Assembly: GCF_002277895.1 (NCBI RefSeq)
Contig: NZ_CP022998.1
Span: 2,771,501-2,835,500 of the forward strand
Length of the DNA: 64,000 nt
DNA from: Rhizobium sp. 11515TR
GTDB taxonomy: Bacteria > Pseudomonadota > Alphaproteobacteria > Rhizobiales > Rhizobiaceae
Direction: 5' to 3'
Position numbers and translations under genes: made by a program
Shown here: positions 26,305-36,087 of the stretch, in pieces
How positions within the stretch are numbered: the stretch's first letter is position 1
How the letters are laid out: every line of letters begins with the position of its first letter
Notes under the pieces: model-generated
The model's database searches: none
The model's input: only the letters and a program-made list of their open reading frames with translations
What the model was told of the DNA's origin: nothing

Positions 26305-27897
26305 TTGAAGACAAAGAGCTACGCATTGGGACTGGCGCTTGTTCTTTCGCTGCCCTGGCTTGCTCACGCCGAGGATCCTGCCCCAGGCCCCGCCAACACC
26401 GCGATCGATCTGAAATATTGGGTGGAGTTCGCAAAACAGGGCAACGCGGCGGCCCAATACGGTCTCGGCTATCGCTACGCCAACGGCCAGGGTGTGGAGC
26501 AGGACGATGCGCAAGCCGTAGACTGGTATCGGAAATCGGCTGAGCAAGGCAATGCACAGGCGCAATATGCACTAGCCTACATGTATGCCAGCGGCCGAGG
26601 CGTCGATACGGATCCGAAACAGGCAAACGACTGGTATTTGAGGGCGGCACAAGCCGGCAATGCCGATGCCCAATATGCCATCGGCTATTCCTATGCCAAT
26701 GGCCGCGGCATGGCTGTCAATAATGAAGACGCCGTCACCTGGTACCAGAAATCCGCCGCCCAGGGACAGGCGCAGGCGCAATATGCGCTCGGCTATATGT
26801 ATGCCAATGGCCTCGGCGTGCATCAGGACGAGGCGATCGCACTCGGCTGGTACCGCAAGGCGGCCGACCAGGGTCGACCCGACGCGCAATACGCCATCGG
26901 CTACATGTACGACAACGGTCAAGGCACGGAAGAAGACCAGGAGCAGGCCGTCGGCTGGTACAAAAAGGCCGGCAATCAAGGAAATGCGCAGGGTCTGTAT
27001 GCAGTCGGCTATGCCTATGCCAATGGCAAGGGTGTCGCACGGAACGATGCCGAAGCCTATTCCTGGTATATGAAGGCAGCGATAAAAGGCCGCGCCGACG
27101 CGCAATACGCCGTCGGCTACAGTCTTGCCAACGGAATAGGCATCGCCCGGGACTACAGGCAGGCGCTGCAATGGTATCGCAAAGCTGCCGATCAGGGTCG
27201 CCCCGATGCGCAATATGCCATCGGCTACCTCTACGCCAACGGCCAGAGCGTGAAGACTGACGATGACGGCGCGGTAAGATGGTATCGCAAGGCCGCCGAA
27301 CAAGGCGACGCACAGGGTCAATATGCCCTCGCCTACATGTATGCAGGCGGCCGCGGCGTTGGCAGGGACTATGGCAAGGCCTTTGACTGGTTCCAGAAAG
27401 CCGCCAGCCAGGGTCATGCTGACGCCCAATATGCTCTCGGCTACATGTGCGAAAACGGTCAGGGGACAACGGCCGACAAATCGACCGCTGCAAGCTGGTA
27501 CCGCAAGGCGGCCGACCAGAACAATTCACAGGGCGAATATGCCCTCGCCTACCTTTATTATCAGGGCGCCGGCGTTCCTAAGGACTATGGCCAAACGGCC
27601 GCTCTCTTTCGCAAAGCAGCCGATCAGGGCGACGCCCGGGCGGAATACGGTCTTGGATATCTGTATTATAACGGCTATGGCGTGCCTAAGGACTCCAAGA
27701 TTGGTGCGGACTGGTTCAACAAGGCAGCGGCTAAGGGATTGCCGGAAGCGCAGCATGGACTCAGCTACATGGAAGCCAATGGCGACGGTCCGATCAAGGA
27801 TCTTGGACCGCTTGGACAAGGGGCCGCCGGCAGAAAAGGCTCGGGCGTCAGCACGGGGTGGCTCTTGTTTCATTTGCTGATGGTGCTCGTGCCCTAG
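26305..27897 (+). CDS. Exported SEL1-repeat protein with 12-13 repeats
   Basis: This 530-residue protein starts at a TTG (26305) after GGGAGAC and has a signal peptide (LALVLSLPWLAHA-ED). The rest consists of 36-residue SEL1-like repeats, each shaped DAQYAIGYMYxNGxGV...WYRKAADQG; twelve are complete and a thirteenth is degenerate. The last 15 residues are hydrophobic (GWLLFHLLMVLVP). SEL1 proteins act as protein-interaction scaffolds; rhizobial ExoR is a related example, but this one has no further identified role. Its neighbour at 27942 is a shorter paralogue. Confidence 0.88.
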   Translation: MKTKSYALGLALVLSLPWLAHAEDPAPGPANTAIDLKYWVEFAKQGNAAAQYGLGYRYANGQGVEQDDAQAVDWYRKSAEQGNAQAQYALAYMYASGRGVDTDPKQANDWYLRAAQAGNADAQYAIGYSYANGRGMAVNNEDAVTWYQKSAAQGQAQAQYALGYMYANGLGVHQDEAIALGWYRKAADQGRPDAQYAIGYMYDNGQGTEEDQEQAVGWYKKAGNQGNAQGLYAVGYAYANGKGVARNDAEAYSWYMKAAIKGRADAQYAVGYSLANGIGIARDYRQALQWYRKAADQGRPDAQYAIGYLYANGQSVKTDDDGAVRWYRKAAEQGDAQGQYALAYMYAGGRGVGRDYGKAFDWFQKAASQGHADAQYALGYMCENGQGTTADKSTAASWYRKAADQNNSQGEYALAYLYYQGAGVPKDYGQTAALFRKAADQGDARAEYGLGYLYYNGYGVPKDSKIGADWFNKAAAKGLPEAQHGLSYMEANGDGPIKDLGPLGQGAAGRKGSGVSTGWLLFHLLMVLVP

Positions 27898-27941
27898 AGC
27901 TCGGCATCTTAATTCAACGAATTTCGACTGAGGGGTAGATC

Positions 27942-29012
27942 GTGAATTGGAAGAAGGGGGCAGCAGGTTTGCTCTTCGCGCTGGCGTCCATGGGAACGGC
28001 GCAAGCCGATGTCGGACGAAACAGCTACGATCGCGGCGATATCAAATCGGGCTTGGATTACTGGCGTCCCCTGGCAAACAAGGGCAATGCCGCCGCACAG
28101 CTGAAGCTCGGACAAATGTACGAGGACGGCAACGGCGTCGAGAAGAACCTGACGCTCGCCCTCAGCTGGTACAGGAAGGCCGCCGATCAAGGCAATGCCG
28201 AAGCGCAGTTCAATGTCGGCACCATGTACGACCAGGGCGAAGGCGTCACTGCCGACAAGAGCCAGGCCATTGTCTGGTACAAGAAGGCCGCAGCACAGGG
28301 ATACCTCAATGCGCAATATAATCTCGGTGTCGTCTACGACACCGGCCAAGGCGTAGCACAGGACAAGGCGCAGGCGTTTGCCTGGTATAGCAAAGCCGCC
28401 GAACAGGGCGATGCCGATGCTCAGTTCAATGTCGGCACCATGTACGATCAGGGCGACGGCGCGGACAAGGATAAGGGCAAGGCCGTCATCTGGTACCGCA
28501 AGGCGGCAGAGCAGGGAAAAGTCGAGGCGCAATACAATCTGGGCATCATGTATCGCGACGGCGAAGGCGTCGCCAAGGACGGCGTTGCGGCCTTCTCCTG
28601 GTTCAAGAAGGCGGCCGAACAGGGCGATGCGAGCGCACAGTTCAATCTCGGTGCCATGTATGCCGATGGCGACGGGATCAGGCAGGATGATGCCCAGGCA
28701 ATCGCATGGTTCCTGAAGGCAGCGGCGCAGAATGATGTCGAGGCCGAATACAATCTTGGCGTCATGTTTCGCGATGGTGAGGGCGTCACCAAGAACGGTC
28801 CGAAGGCGATCTACTGGTTCGAGCGGGCAGCCGAACATCGCTATGCCGATGCCGCCTACAATCTCGCGATGATGTACCGTGACGGCGATGGTGTCGCTGT
28901 GGATGCGGCGAAGGCGGCAGAGTGGTTCCGCAAGGCGAAGCATCTGGGTTACGACGGGGACACAGACGAACCGCCGGAGGATCCATCGGGCGTACAGACT
29001 ATTCCGATATGA
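27942..29012 (+). CDS. Exported SEL1-repeat protein with 8 repeats
   Basis: This 356-residue protein starts at GTG 27942, preceded by GAGGGG. It has a signal peptide (GLLFALASMGTAQA-DV) and eight SEL1 repeats of the form AQFNVGTMYDQGEGV...WYKKAA. The repeats are more Asp/Gly-rich than those of the upstream paralogue and carry many acidic DGxGV loops. It follows the first SEL1 gene by 44 bases in the same direction, suggesting tandem duplication and joint expression. The C-terminal tail (TDEPPEDPSGVQ) is acidic and outside the repeats. Confidence 0.88.
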   Translation: MNWKKGAAGLLFALASMGTAQADVGRNSYDRGDIKSGLDYWRPLANKGNAAAQLKLGQMYEDGNGVEKNLTLALSWYRKAADQGNAEAQFNVGTMYDQGEGVTADKSQAIVWYKKAAAQGYLNAQYNLGVVYDTGQGVAQDKAQAFAWYSKAAEQGDADAQFNVGTMYDQGDGADKDKGKAVIWYRKAAEQGKVEAQYNLGIMYRDGEGVAKDGVAAFSWFKKAAEQGDASAQFNLGAMYADGDGIRQDDAQAIAWFLKAAAQNDVEAEYNLGVMFRDGEGVTKNGPKAIYWFERAAEHRYADAAYNLAMMYRDGDGVAVDAAKAAEWFRKAKHLGYDGDTDEPPEDPSGVQTIPI

Positions 29013-29210
29013 CGCGCGGCACTGGCCGACCGGAATCTCTCATGCCTTGCCGGAATTTGCCCCGCCGTCGGCGAAACGCGCCAAAGCATGCTGGTACCCG
29101 TCAGATGGTAATCGTCAAGTCGGGGGATTGCCTTGACGAAGGAAGAGAGAGAAGACTGTCACCGCGCCAGCCTTGATTTGCTGCTTCTTCTTTTCAGAGG
29201 ATAGACCGCC

Positions 29211-29726
29211 GTGAACCTGAAATATCTCATGCCCCCCTTCTCGCTTCTGCCGCCGCTTCGCATGGCTTTGCTGGCCGCGGCGGTCGTGTTGCCGCTCTCT
29301 CCGCTTCCGATGGTGGCAATGCCGGCGCAAGCTGCGCCCGGCTCATGCTGGTCGCTGCTGCAGAGCAAATTTGGTCCGCAGATCGAGAAGTCGGTGAACG
29401 AGGCCGATCCCTGCAAGAAACTGCCCGGCGTCGATCACAAGGACAAGTTCGAGGTGAAGTCGCTCGATGTCTGCGACGGCCCGAACGGTGGCGTCCAGAT
29501 CAATGCCCATGCCGAGATGGCCTGCAAATCGCATGGCGTATTGAAGACGACGATCAAGGGCCAGCTCGATGCCTCCATGACCGTCGACGTCGGCGCATGC
29601 CACATCACCGACCTGCACCTCGGCATCAATGGCCCGATCGGCGAACTGATATCCTCGGTCGGTGGACTGCAGGAGCTTGCCCGCGGCTTTGCCCAAGCCA
29701 AGATCTCGGAAATTTGCGGAAAATAA
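29211..29726 (+). CDS. Cys-rich secreted protein of unknown function
   Basis: This 171-residue protein starts at GTG 29211 (AGAGGAT upstream) and has a long signal peptide ending near MPAQA-AP. The mature part has six cysteines spread along its length (SCWSLL, DPCKKL, DVCDGP, MACKSH, GACHIT, EICGK), compatible with three disulfides in the periplasm. No known domain was recognised. It lies after the SEL1 pair in the same direction and ends at a bidirectional terminator. Confidence 0.7.
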   Translation: MNLKYLMPPFSLLPPLRMALLAAAVVLPLSPLPMVAMPAQAAPGSCWSLLQSKFGPQIEKSVNEADPCKKLPGVDHKDKFEVKSLDVCDGPNGGVQINAHAEMACKSHGVLKTTIKGQLDASMTVDVGACHITDLHLGINGPIGELISSVGGLQELARGFAQAKISEICGK

Positions 29727-29732
29727 ACGAAA

Positions 29733-29753
29733 GGCCGGCGATATCAGCCGGCC
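29733..29753. terminator. Bidirectional hairpin between convergent genes
   Basis: GGCCGGC and GCCGGCC form a perfect 7-bp stem with a 7-base loop between the stops of the secreted protein gene (29726) and the MFS gene (29779). Confidence 0.55.
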
Positions 29754-29778
29754 CTCGTGACCTTGATGGCGAGTCTGT

Positions 29779-31029
29779 TCAAGCCCGCACGGCGCTATCC
29801 GCTTGGCCTTCATCCTTCCCGCCGAACCGAATACCCTTCTTCTCGAAGCCAAAGCCGGCAAAGGCAGCAACGACCACGGCGACGATGCAGGCAACGATCA
29901 ACAATGCCAGCGCATAGTCGCCGTTCCACTGTTTTGCCAATCCCGCCTGGATCGAGGCATTGCCCGAAGCCAGCAGATTGCCGAGCTGATAGGCAAATCC
30001 GGGGAAGGTGCCGCGCACCTCATCCGGCGACAATTCGTTGAGATGCACCGGAATGATGCCCCAGGCGCCCTGCACGAACAGCTGCATCAGGAAGGCGCCG
30101 ATTGCGAGCATGACCGGCCCCTGACCCCACACCCAGAGTGGGGCGACGGGTATGGCCAGCAGTGCCGCGATGACGATGGTCCGCCGCCTGCCCCAACGCT
30201 GCGACAAAGAGCCGAAGGTCAGACCGCCGACGATCGCGCCGATATTGTAGACGATGGCAATGGCGCCGACCGTATAGGAATCATATTGCCGCTGGGTTTC
30301 CAGGAAGGTCGGATAGAGGTCCTGGGTGCCGTGGCTGAAGAAATTGAACGCGGTCATCAAAAGCACGGCCCAGAGGAACAGTGGAATATTCTCACGCAGC
30401 ACGGTGAGGAACGGCCGTTGCGGCTTGGCCTGCCGCTGCAGGAAGGCCGGAGACTCCTCCACATTGCGCCTGATATAGAGCACCAGCAGCGCCGGCACGG
30501 CGCCGACGAAGAACATGCCGCGCCAGCCGATGACCGGAAACAGCAGGAAGAAAACGATCGAGGCGATCAGATAGCCCGAGGGATAGCCCGCCTGCAGGAT
30601 GCCGGACACAAGGCCCCGCGAATCCTCGGGTATGGTTTCCATCACGAGTGACGCACCCACACCCCATTCGCCGCCCATGGCGACGCCGAAGAGCGCGCGC
30701 AGCACGAGGAACATCGTCAAACCGGTCGAAAAGCCGGTCAGAAATTCGAATACGGAGTAAAGCAGCACGTCGACCATCAGGGTCGTGCGTCGCCCGAAGC
30801 GATCCGCCGCGAGCCCGAAGATCAGCGCGCCGAGCGGCCGCATGGCGAGAGTAAGAAAGATCGCCACGGCAACCGCCGGAACGTCCGTGTGAAATTCTTC
30901 GGCTATATGCTTGAGAACGAAAACCAAGATGAAGAAATCGAAAGCGTCCAATGTCCAGCCCAGATAGGCTGCGATCACGGTGTTTCGTTGCTGGGGGGAC
31001 AGGGAACGTAAGCTATCCAATGCGGTCAT
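29779..31029 (-). CDS. Major facilitator superfamily transporter
   Basis: This 416-residue protein has twelve predicted helices. It resembles the sialic acid/lactate (JenA/SHS) branch of the MFS: AAYLGWTLDAFDFFILVFVL at the N-terminus, the loop 2-3 motif GLAADRFGRRTTLM, and ALFGVAMGGEWGVGASLVME in helix 4-5. The substrate is probably an organic acid but is not decided by sequence. ATG at 31029 is preferred to 31032 because GGAGG has better spacing. It is divergent from uvrB. Confidence 0.9.
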   Translation of the reverse strand: MTALDSLRSLSPQQRNTVIAAYLGWTLDAFDFFILVFVLKHIAEEFHTDVPAVAVAIFLTLAMRPLGALIFGLAADRFGRRTTLMVDVLLYSVFEFLTGFSTGLTMFLVLRALFGVAMGGEWGVGASLVMETIPEDSRGLVSGILQAGYPSGYLIASIVFFLLFPVIGWRGMFFVGAVPALLVLYIRRNVEESPAFLQRQAKPQRPFLTVLRENIPLFLWAVLLMTAFNFFSHGTQDLYPTFLETQRQYDSYTVGAIAIVYNIGAIVGGLTFGSLSQRWGRRRTIVIAALLAIPVAPLWVWGQGPVMLAIGAFLMQLFVQGAWGIIPVHLNELSPDEVRGTFPGFAYQLGNLLASGNASIQAGLAKQWNGDYALALLIVACIVAVVVAAFAGFGFEKKGIRFGGKDEGQADSAVRA

Positions 31030-31312
31030 CATGATCCTCCGACCGGATGGCGGCGGCGAGGCGGGCAATACCGGATGCCGTCGAAGCTGGGGGAACCCGG
31101 CATTGGCCGGGCATGTCGACGTTGCGGCTGGTTCCTCCCTTGGCGCCTGCGAGGATCGCGCTATGCGGACTTCGGATCAGCGATAACGCATTAGCCGCCC
31201 TTGGGTTGTAACATATTTGACATCTCCGGCGAATGGAAAAATCCGCCACTTTGTTTCCCTTTTGTACCCTTTACCCCTTCACATCTGCGCGATCTGTCGC
31301 CATATTCGCCCC
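31030..31312. other. Divergent promoter region between the MFS gene and uvrB
   Basis: These 283 bases hold the promoters of two divergent genes. The part nearest uvrB is pyrimidine-rich. A LexA-like element is discussed separately (31253-31267). No RNA gene or terminator was seen. Confidence 0.4.
31253..31267 (+). promoter_or_regulatory. Degenerate LexA-box-like sequence upstream of uvrB
   Basis: GTTT-N7-GTAC occurs 46 bases before the uvrB start. The alphaproteobacterial SOS box is GTTC-N7-GTTC, so the spacing fits but two of eight conserved bases differ. uvrB is a common SOS gene, which makes the location reasonable. Confidence 0.25.
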
Positions 31313-34099
31313 ATGGCCAAATCATCAAAAAAATCCCCCGCCCCGACCGGTTTCGAAGAGGCGCCGCAGGCATCGTTTGAAGGTGCGCCGCTCAGCGGCA
31401 GCGTCGCCGATTGGGTGAAGCAGCTCGAAGCCGATGCGGAAGCCTCGAGCGTCGAAACCCAGCGTGAGATTGCCTCGAAGGCCGGCAAGCACCGCAAGAA
31501 GGTGGAAATCACCGCCGGCAAGACCGCGCGTGGGGTCTCCATGGGAGGGTCGACCGATCCGAAGACGCGCGCCGCCGCCGGCCTCAATCCAGTTTCCGGC
31601 CTCGATATCGCGCTTGAGGATGCCGACAAGATTTCGACCGGCGGCGTAACGGCGACGGTGGAAGCCCTGTCGAAGCTGATCGAGAGCGGCAACCCACTGC
31701 ATAAGAACGGCAAGATCTGGACTCCGCACCGCCCTGCCCGCCCGGAAAAATCCGAAGGCGGCATCGAGATCCGCATGGCCTCGGAATACCAGCCGGCTGG
31801 CGACCAGCCGACGGCGATCCGCGACCTCGTCGAAGGGCTGCAAAACGGCGACCGTAACCAGGTGCTGCTCGGCGTCACCGGCTCCGGCAAGACCTTCACC
31901 ATGGCGAAGGTGATCGAGGCGACGCAGCGCCCGGCCGTCATCCTCGCGCCGAACAAGACGCTGGCGGCCCAGCTCTATTCCGAATTCAAGAACTTCTTCC
32001 CAGACAACGCGGTCGAGTATTTCGTCTCCTACTACGACTACTACCAGCCGGAAGCCTATGTGCCGCGCTCGGATACCTATATCGAGAAGGAATCCTCGAT
32101 CAACGAGCAGATCGACCGCATGCGCCACTCGGCGACGCGTTCGCTGTTGGAACGTGACGACTGTATCATCGTCGCCTCTGTTTCCTGCATCTACGGTATC
32201 GGCTCGGTCGAGACCTACACCGCCATGACCTTCCAGATGAATGTCGGGGACCGGCTCGATCAGCGACAGCTGCTGGCCGATCTGGTGGCGCAGCAATACA
32301 AGCGCCGCGATATCGACTTCACGCGCGGCTCCTTCCGCGTTCGCGGCGACACGATCGAAATCTTCCCGGCTCACTTGGAGGATGCCGCCTGGCGCATTTC
32401 CATGTTCGGCGACGAGATCGACGCCATCACCGAATTTGACCCCCTCACCGGCCAGAAGACCGGCGACCTGAAATCGGTGAAGATCTACGCCAATTCGCAC
32501 TATGTCACACCGCGCCCGACGCTGAACGGCGCCATCAAGGCGATCAAGGAAGAGCTGAAACTGCGCCTTGCCGAGCTGGAAAAGGCCGGCCGCCTGCTGG
32601 AAGCGCAGCGCCTGGAGCAGCGCACCCGCTACGACGTCGAAATGCTCGAAGCCACCGGCTCCTGCCAGGGCATCGAGAACTATTCGCGCTATCTGACCGG
32701 CCGCAATCCCGGCGAGCCGCCGCCGACACTCTTCGAATACATTCCCGATAACGCCATCATCTTCATCGATGAGAGCCACGTCACCGTGCCGCAGATCGGC
32801 GGCATGTACCGAGGCGACTTTCGGCGCAAGGCGACGCTTGCCGAATACGGGTTCCGCCTGCCCTCCTGCATGGATAACCGACCGCTGCGTTTCGAGGAAT
32901 GGGACGCCATGCGCCCGGACACGATCGCGGTGTCGGCAACACCTGGCGGCTGGGAGATGGAGCAATCCGGCGGTGTCTTCGCCGAACAGGTCATCCGCCC
33001 GACCGGCCTCATCGATCCGCCGGTCGAAGTACGCTCGGCCCGCACGCAGGTCGACGACGTGCTCGGCGAAATCCGCGAAACCGCCGCCAAGGGTTATCGT
33101 ACCCTCTGCACCGTGCTGACTAAGCGCATGGCCGAGGACCTGACGGAATATCTGCACGAACAAGGCGTGCGCGTGCGCTACATGCACTCGGACATCGATA
33201 CGCTGGAACGCATCGAGATCATCCGCGATCTTCGCCTCGGCGCTTTCGACGTGCTCGTCGGCATCAACCTGCTGCGCGAAGGTCTCGATATTCCGGAATG
33301 CGGCTTCGTCGCCATCCTCGATGCCGACAAGGAAGGCTTCCTCCGCTCGGAAACGTCGCTGATCCAGACGATCGGCCGCGCCGCGCGTAACGTCGACGGC
33401 AAGGTCATCCTTTACGCCGATAATATCACCGGCTCGATGCAGCGGGCGATGGACGAGACCAATCGCCGCCGCGAAAAGCAGATGGCCTACAACAAGGAAC
33501 ACGGCATCACGCCGGAATCGGTCAAGGCGAAGATTTCCGACATTCTCGACAGCGTTTACGAGAAGGACCACGTCCGCGCCGATATCGGCGGCGCCTCGGG
33601 CAAGGGCTTTGCCGATGGCGGTCATCTCGTCGGCAACAATCTGCAGGCGCATCTCAACGCACTGGAAAAATCCATGCGCGACGCTGCAGCCGACCTGGAC
33701 TTCGAAAAGGCGGCACGGCTGCGCGACGAGATCAAGCGCCTCAAGGCCGTCGAACTCGCCGCCATGGACGATCCGCTCGCCCGCGAGGAAGCAAAGAGCC
33801 TCGAAAGCCGCGGTTCTGCAGCGGGCAAACGCGCTCCACCCGCACCGGATTCTCGCTCCTATTTTGCCAAGCCGAGCCTCGACGAAATGGGTCCGGGCAG
33901 CGATGCCGGCACGCCGCTCTTCCGCAAGAACACATTAGACGAGATGACCGTCGGCCGCACTGAAAAGCCTCTCATGGGCAAGGTGCCGGACAAGCCGATC
34001 ACGCGAGCAAAGCCGGGCGTCGGCTCCTATGAGGATCCGGTGGACGAGAAGCAGCGCAAGGGGCGGACGAAGGGCAAGACGGGACGGCCCGGGCGATAA
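31313..34099 (+). CDS. uvrB: Excinuclease ABC subunit B with N- and C-terminal extensions
   Basis: This 928-residue DNA repair helicase-like protein loads damaged DNA for UvrC. Walker [10 protein letters not shown] begins at residue 187. The beta-hairpin region [20 protein letters not shown], the DEAD-like [19 protein letters not shown] and the helicase motif [25 protein letters not shown] follow. A C-terminal UVR motif ([21 protein letters not shown]) binds UvrC. About 150 extra residues precede the conserved core and about 110 follow the UVR motif, which makes it about 250 longer than the E. coli protein; similar extensions are usual in rhizobia. The start at 31313 (MAKSSKKSP) is the first with sensible context. 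Confidence 0.96.
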   Translation: MAKSSKKSPAPTGFEEAPQASFEGAPLSGSVADWVKQLEADAEASSVETQREIASKAGKHRKKVEITAGKTARGVSMGGSTDPKTRAAAGLNPVSGLDIALEDADKISTGGVTATVEALSKLIESGNPLHKNGKIWTPHRPARPEKSEGGIEIRMASEYQPAGDQPTAIRDLVEGLQNGDRNQVLLGVTGSGKTFTMAKVIEATQRPAVILAPNKTLAAQLYSEFKNFFPDNAVEYFVSYYDYYQPEAYVPRSDTYIEKESSINEQIDRMRHSATRSLLERDDCIIVASVSCIYGIGSVETYTAMTFQMNVGDRLDQRQLLADLVAQQYKRRDIDFTRGSFRVRGDTIEIFPAHLEDAAWRISMFGDEIDAITEFDPLTGQKTGDLKSVKIYANSHYVTPRPTLNGAIKAIKEELKLRLAELEKAGRLLEAQRLEQRTRYDVEMLEATGSCQGIENYSRYLTGRNPGEPPPTLFEYIPDNAIIFIDESHVTVPQIGGMYRGDFRRKATLAEYGFRLPSCMDNRPLRFEEWDAMRPDTIAVSATPGGWEMEQSGGVFAEQVIRPTGLIDPPVEVRSARTQVDDVLGEIRETAAKGYRTLCTVLTKRMAEDLTEYLHEQGVRVRYMHSDIDTLERIEIIRDLRLGAFDVLVGINLLREGLDIPECGFVAILDADKEGFLRSETSLIQTIGRAARNVDGKVILYADNITGSMQRAMDETNRRREKQMAYNKEHGITPESVKAKISDILDSVYEKDHVRADIGGASGKGFADGGHLVGNNLQAHLNALEKSMRDAAADLDFEKAARLRDEIKRLKAVELAAMDDPLAREEAKSLESRGSAAGKRAPPAPDSRSYFAKPSLDEMGPGSDAGTPLFRKNTLDEMTVGRTEKPLMGKVPDKPITRAKPGVGSYEDPVDEKQRKGRTKGKTGRPGR

Positions 34100-34300
34100 G
34101 GGGAGCGCAATTGTCGGATATCTGTCGCCCGGTGCTGCCGATTTTATGAAGGCTGAGGCCTTCGAGCATGGAGCACTGCCTTGCTGACGAGGCCGTGGCT
34201 GCTACATGCCATCATATGAGGAGGCCCACGGGGGAGATGGAAGGCGCTTGAGCGCATGCCGGGCCGGTGGGAAGCGATAGCAACCTGGGGAGAAAGTCTG

Positions 34301-34756
34301 ATGTCCGAGCCTTTGATCGTCCGTCGCGAGGCCCATGTCTCGGCGCCGCCTGCAGCCATATTTGCCTTGCTGACCGATCCCGAAAAGATCCTGCGCTGGA
34401 TGGGCACGGAAGCGCGGACGGAGCCGGAGCCTGGCGGCATCTATCTCGTCAACGTCACTGGCGCCCGTGCCGCGCGCGGCACTTTCCGCGAAGTCGTGCC
34501 GGTTCATCGCCTCGCCTATAGCTTCGGCTGGGAAGGCAGCGAGGAGGTGCCTCCCGGATCGAGCCTTGTGGAGATCGACCTGATAGAGCAGCCGGACGGG
34601 ACGCTGGTGCGCCTCACCCATACCGGCCTGCCGACCGTGGAGCAATGCGAAGCGCACGCAAAAGGTTGGGCGCATTATCTCGACCGCATGGCCGCAGTGG
34701 CCGCCGGACGCGATCCCGGTCCGGACCCCATGCGCGGCCACGACGGCAGAAGCTGA
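34301..34756 (+). CDS. SRPBCC domain protein
   Basis: This 151-residue protein has the SRPBCC (AHSA1-like) fold: VRREAHVSAPPAAIFALLTD, then KILRWMGTEARTEPEPGG, and a C-terminal long helix EAHAKGWAHYLDRMAAVAAG, which covers the ligand cavity. Ligand and function are unknown. GGGGAGAAAG lies before ATG 34301. Unlike the one at 5614 it has no ArsR partner. It stands between uvrB and a cyclase gene. Confidence 0.85.
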   Translation: MSEPLIVRREAHVSAPPAAIFALLTDPEKILRWMGTEARTEPEPGGIYLVNVTGARAARGTFREVVPVHRLAYSFGWEGSEEVPPGSSLVEIDLIEQPDGTLVRLTHTGLPTVEQCEAHAKGWAHYLDRMAAVAAGRDPGPDPMRGHDGRS

Positions 34757-34780
34757 TGACGTTTTAAGGGCGGCGTCATC
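34755..34780 (+). terminator. Inverted repeat at the end of the SRPBCC gene
   Basis: GATGACG and CGTCATC form a 7-bp stem with a 12-base loop; the left arm begins within the stop codon. No T run follows, so this is a weak candidate terminator. Confidence 0.3.
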
Positions 34781-34915
34781 GGGCTCGGTGCTCAGATATC
34801 CGCGATATCGCCGACCGGTGACAGCAGTTTCCTATGTTATTTTGCTTTCAATTGCCGTTGGCGTGGCCACACTGGCACGGATGACAGCCGGCAAGCGCCA
34901 TGGCATGATCGCGGC

Positions 34916-35971
34916 ATGGATTTGCCCGCCCCCCTTGCCTGGCTGGTTGATGAAGCCAGCACCTCGCCCAGCCCCGAACGCTTCCTGGCCGATCTGGGCG
35001 GACACTTGCTGGCTGCCGGCCTTCCGCTTGCCGGCAGCGCCCTGACGCTTGCAGCACCCCATCCGATCATCACGCAGCATACATGGCTCTGGCGTGCCGA
35101 AACAGGCGCGGTGACCGAAGCTCTCGGCTTCGCCGGCACCGCGCTTGGACAGGCCGGCCGCGATTGGCTCGGCGATCTCGGCCCGATATGCGAGGAAACG
35201 ATCGGAATTGCGCCCGGCAATTCCGTTCTGGCCTGGGCAGGCACCCGGCCCTTCACGCCTTCCGAAGTGACCAGTCTGCGCGGGATCGTTCGCTTTGCCG
35301 CAGCCCCCTTGGCGGGACTGGCCGCCCGCGCCACTCTATCGACCCTGCTCGAAGCCTATCTTGGCCGCAGAAGTGCGGCACGCGTACAGGCCGGTGCACT
35401 CAGCCGCAATAGCGGCGAAACCATCCGCGCAGCCCTGCTTTGCGCCGATCTGCGGGATTTCACCGCCCTTTCCGAAGCGACGGAACCAAGCGTCGTGATC
35501 GCGGCACTGGATGCCTGGTTCGACCGCGTCGCCGGCGCCGTGCATGCCTTCGGCGGCGAAGTGCTGAAGTTCATGGGCGACGGCGTACTGGCGATCTTCC
35601 CCGTGAGCGGAACGCCGAAGGAAGCTTGCGAAGCGGCCTTGCGCGCCGCCACCGCCATTCGCGCCGGCATGGCACATCTTGACGCGACGCGGGCAAATCA
35701 AGGCCTGCCGCCGCTCCCCTTCGGCGTCGCGCTGCATTTCGGCGACATGCTCTGGGGCAACATCGGAGCTGCCGACCGGCTGGACTTCACCGCGATCGGC
35801 CCCGCCGTCAACCTCGTCAGCCGGCTGGAAGGCCTTTGTAAGTCGCTCGGACATAATATCCTCGTCTCGGGGTCGGTTGCGGCGGAGACCAAAATGCCGC
35901 TGATGTCATTGGGAGATTATGAGCTGCGGGGGATTATGGAGCCTTGTGCGGTGTTTACGTTGGCAGAATAA
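34916..35971 (+). CDS. Class III adenylate/guanylate cyclase domain protein
   Basis: This 351-residue protein has an N-terminal region of about 165 residues without a named domain and a C-terminal class III cyclase catalytic domain. Metal-binding aspartates are D178 (LLCADLRDFTALSE) and D222 (LKFMGDGVLAIFP). The substrate-specifying and transition-state residues appear in LDFTAIGPAVNLVSRLEGL (Asp, Asn and Arg). No membrane helix is evident, so it is probably cytoplasmic and makes cAMP. It is the last gene before the A+T-rich reverse transcriptase stretch. Confidence 0.9.
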   Translation: MDLPAPLAWLVDEASTSPSPERFLADLGGHLLAAGLPLAGSALTLAAPHPIITQHTWLWRAETGAVTEALGFAGTALGQAGRDWLGDLGPICEETIGIAPGNSVLAWAGTRPFTPSEVTSLRGIVRFAAAPLAGLAARATLSTLLEAYLGRRSAARVQAGALSRNSGETIRAALLCADLRDFTALSEATEPSVVIAALDAWFDRVAGAVHAFGGEVLKFMGDGVLAIFPVSGTPKEACEAALRAATAIRAGMAHLDATRANQGLPPLPFGVALHFGDMLWGNIGAADRLDFTAIGPAVNLVSRLEGLCKSLGHNILVSGSVAAETKMPLMSLGDYELRGIMEPCAVFTLAE

Positions 35972-36047
35972 CAATATTTGACAATCCACTCCTCGAAAAA
36001 GAAATCAAAGGACGAGAAATAATTATTATATTTAATTGTCCGGTAAA

Positions 36048-36067
36048 ATTGAAATAGTAATTTCAAT
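36048..36067 (-). terminator. Hairpin just downstream of the reverse transcriptase gene
   Basis: ATTGAAAT and ATTTCAAT form a perfect 8-bp stem with a 4-base loop, 20 bases past the stop on the minus strand, and are followed there by four Ts. It fits an A+T-rich intrinsic terminator for the reverse transcriptase gene. Confidence 0.5.
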
Positions 36068-36087
36068 GTCTTGAACGGTTATGTTTG

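Noticed and set aside
26572..28943. Long minus-strand frames opposite the SEL1 genes with apparent internal repeats
   Set aside because: Their periodicity is only the mirror of the 36-codon SEL1 repeats on the plus strand.
31325..33652. 775-codon minus-strand frame across uvrB
   Set aside because: It is antisense to the conserved uvrB core and its composition (Asp/Val/Gly/Arg-rich) is typical of the shadow of a GC-rich coding strand.
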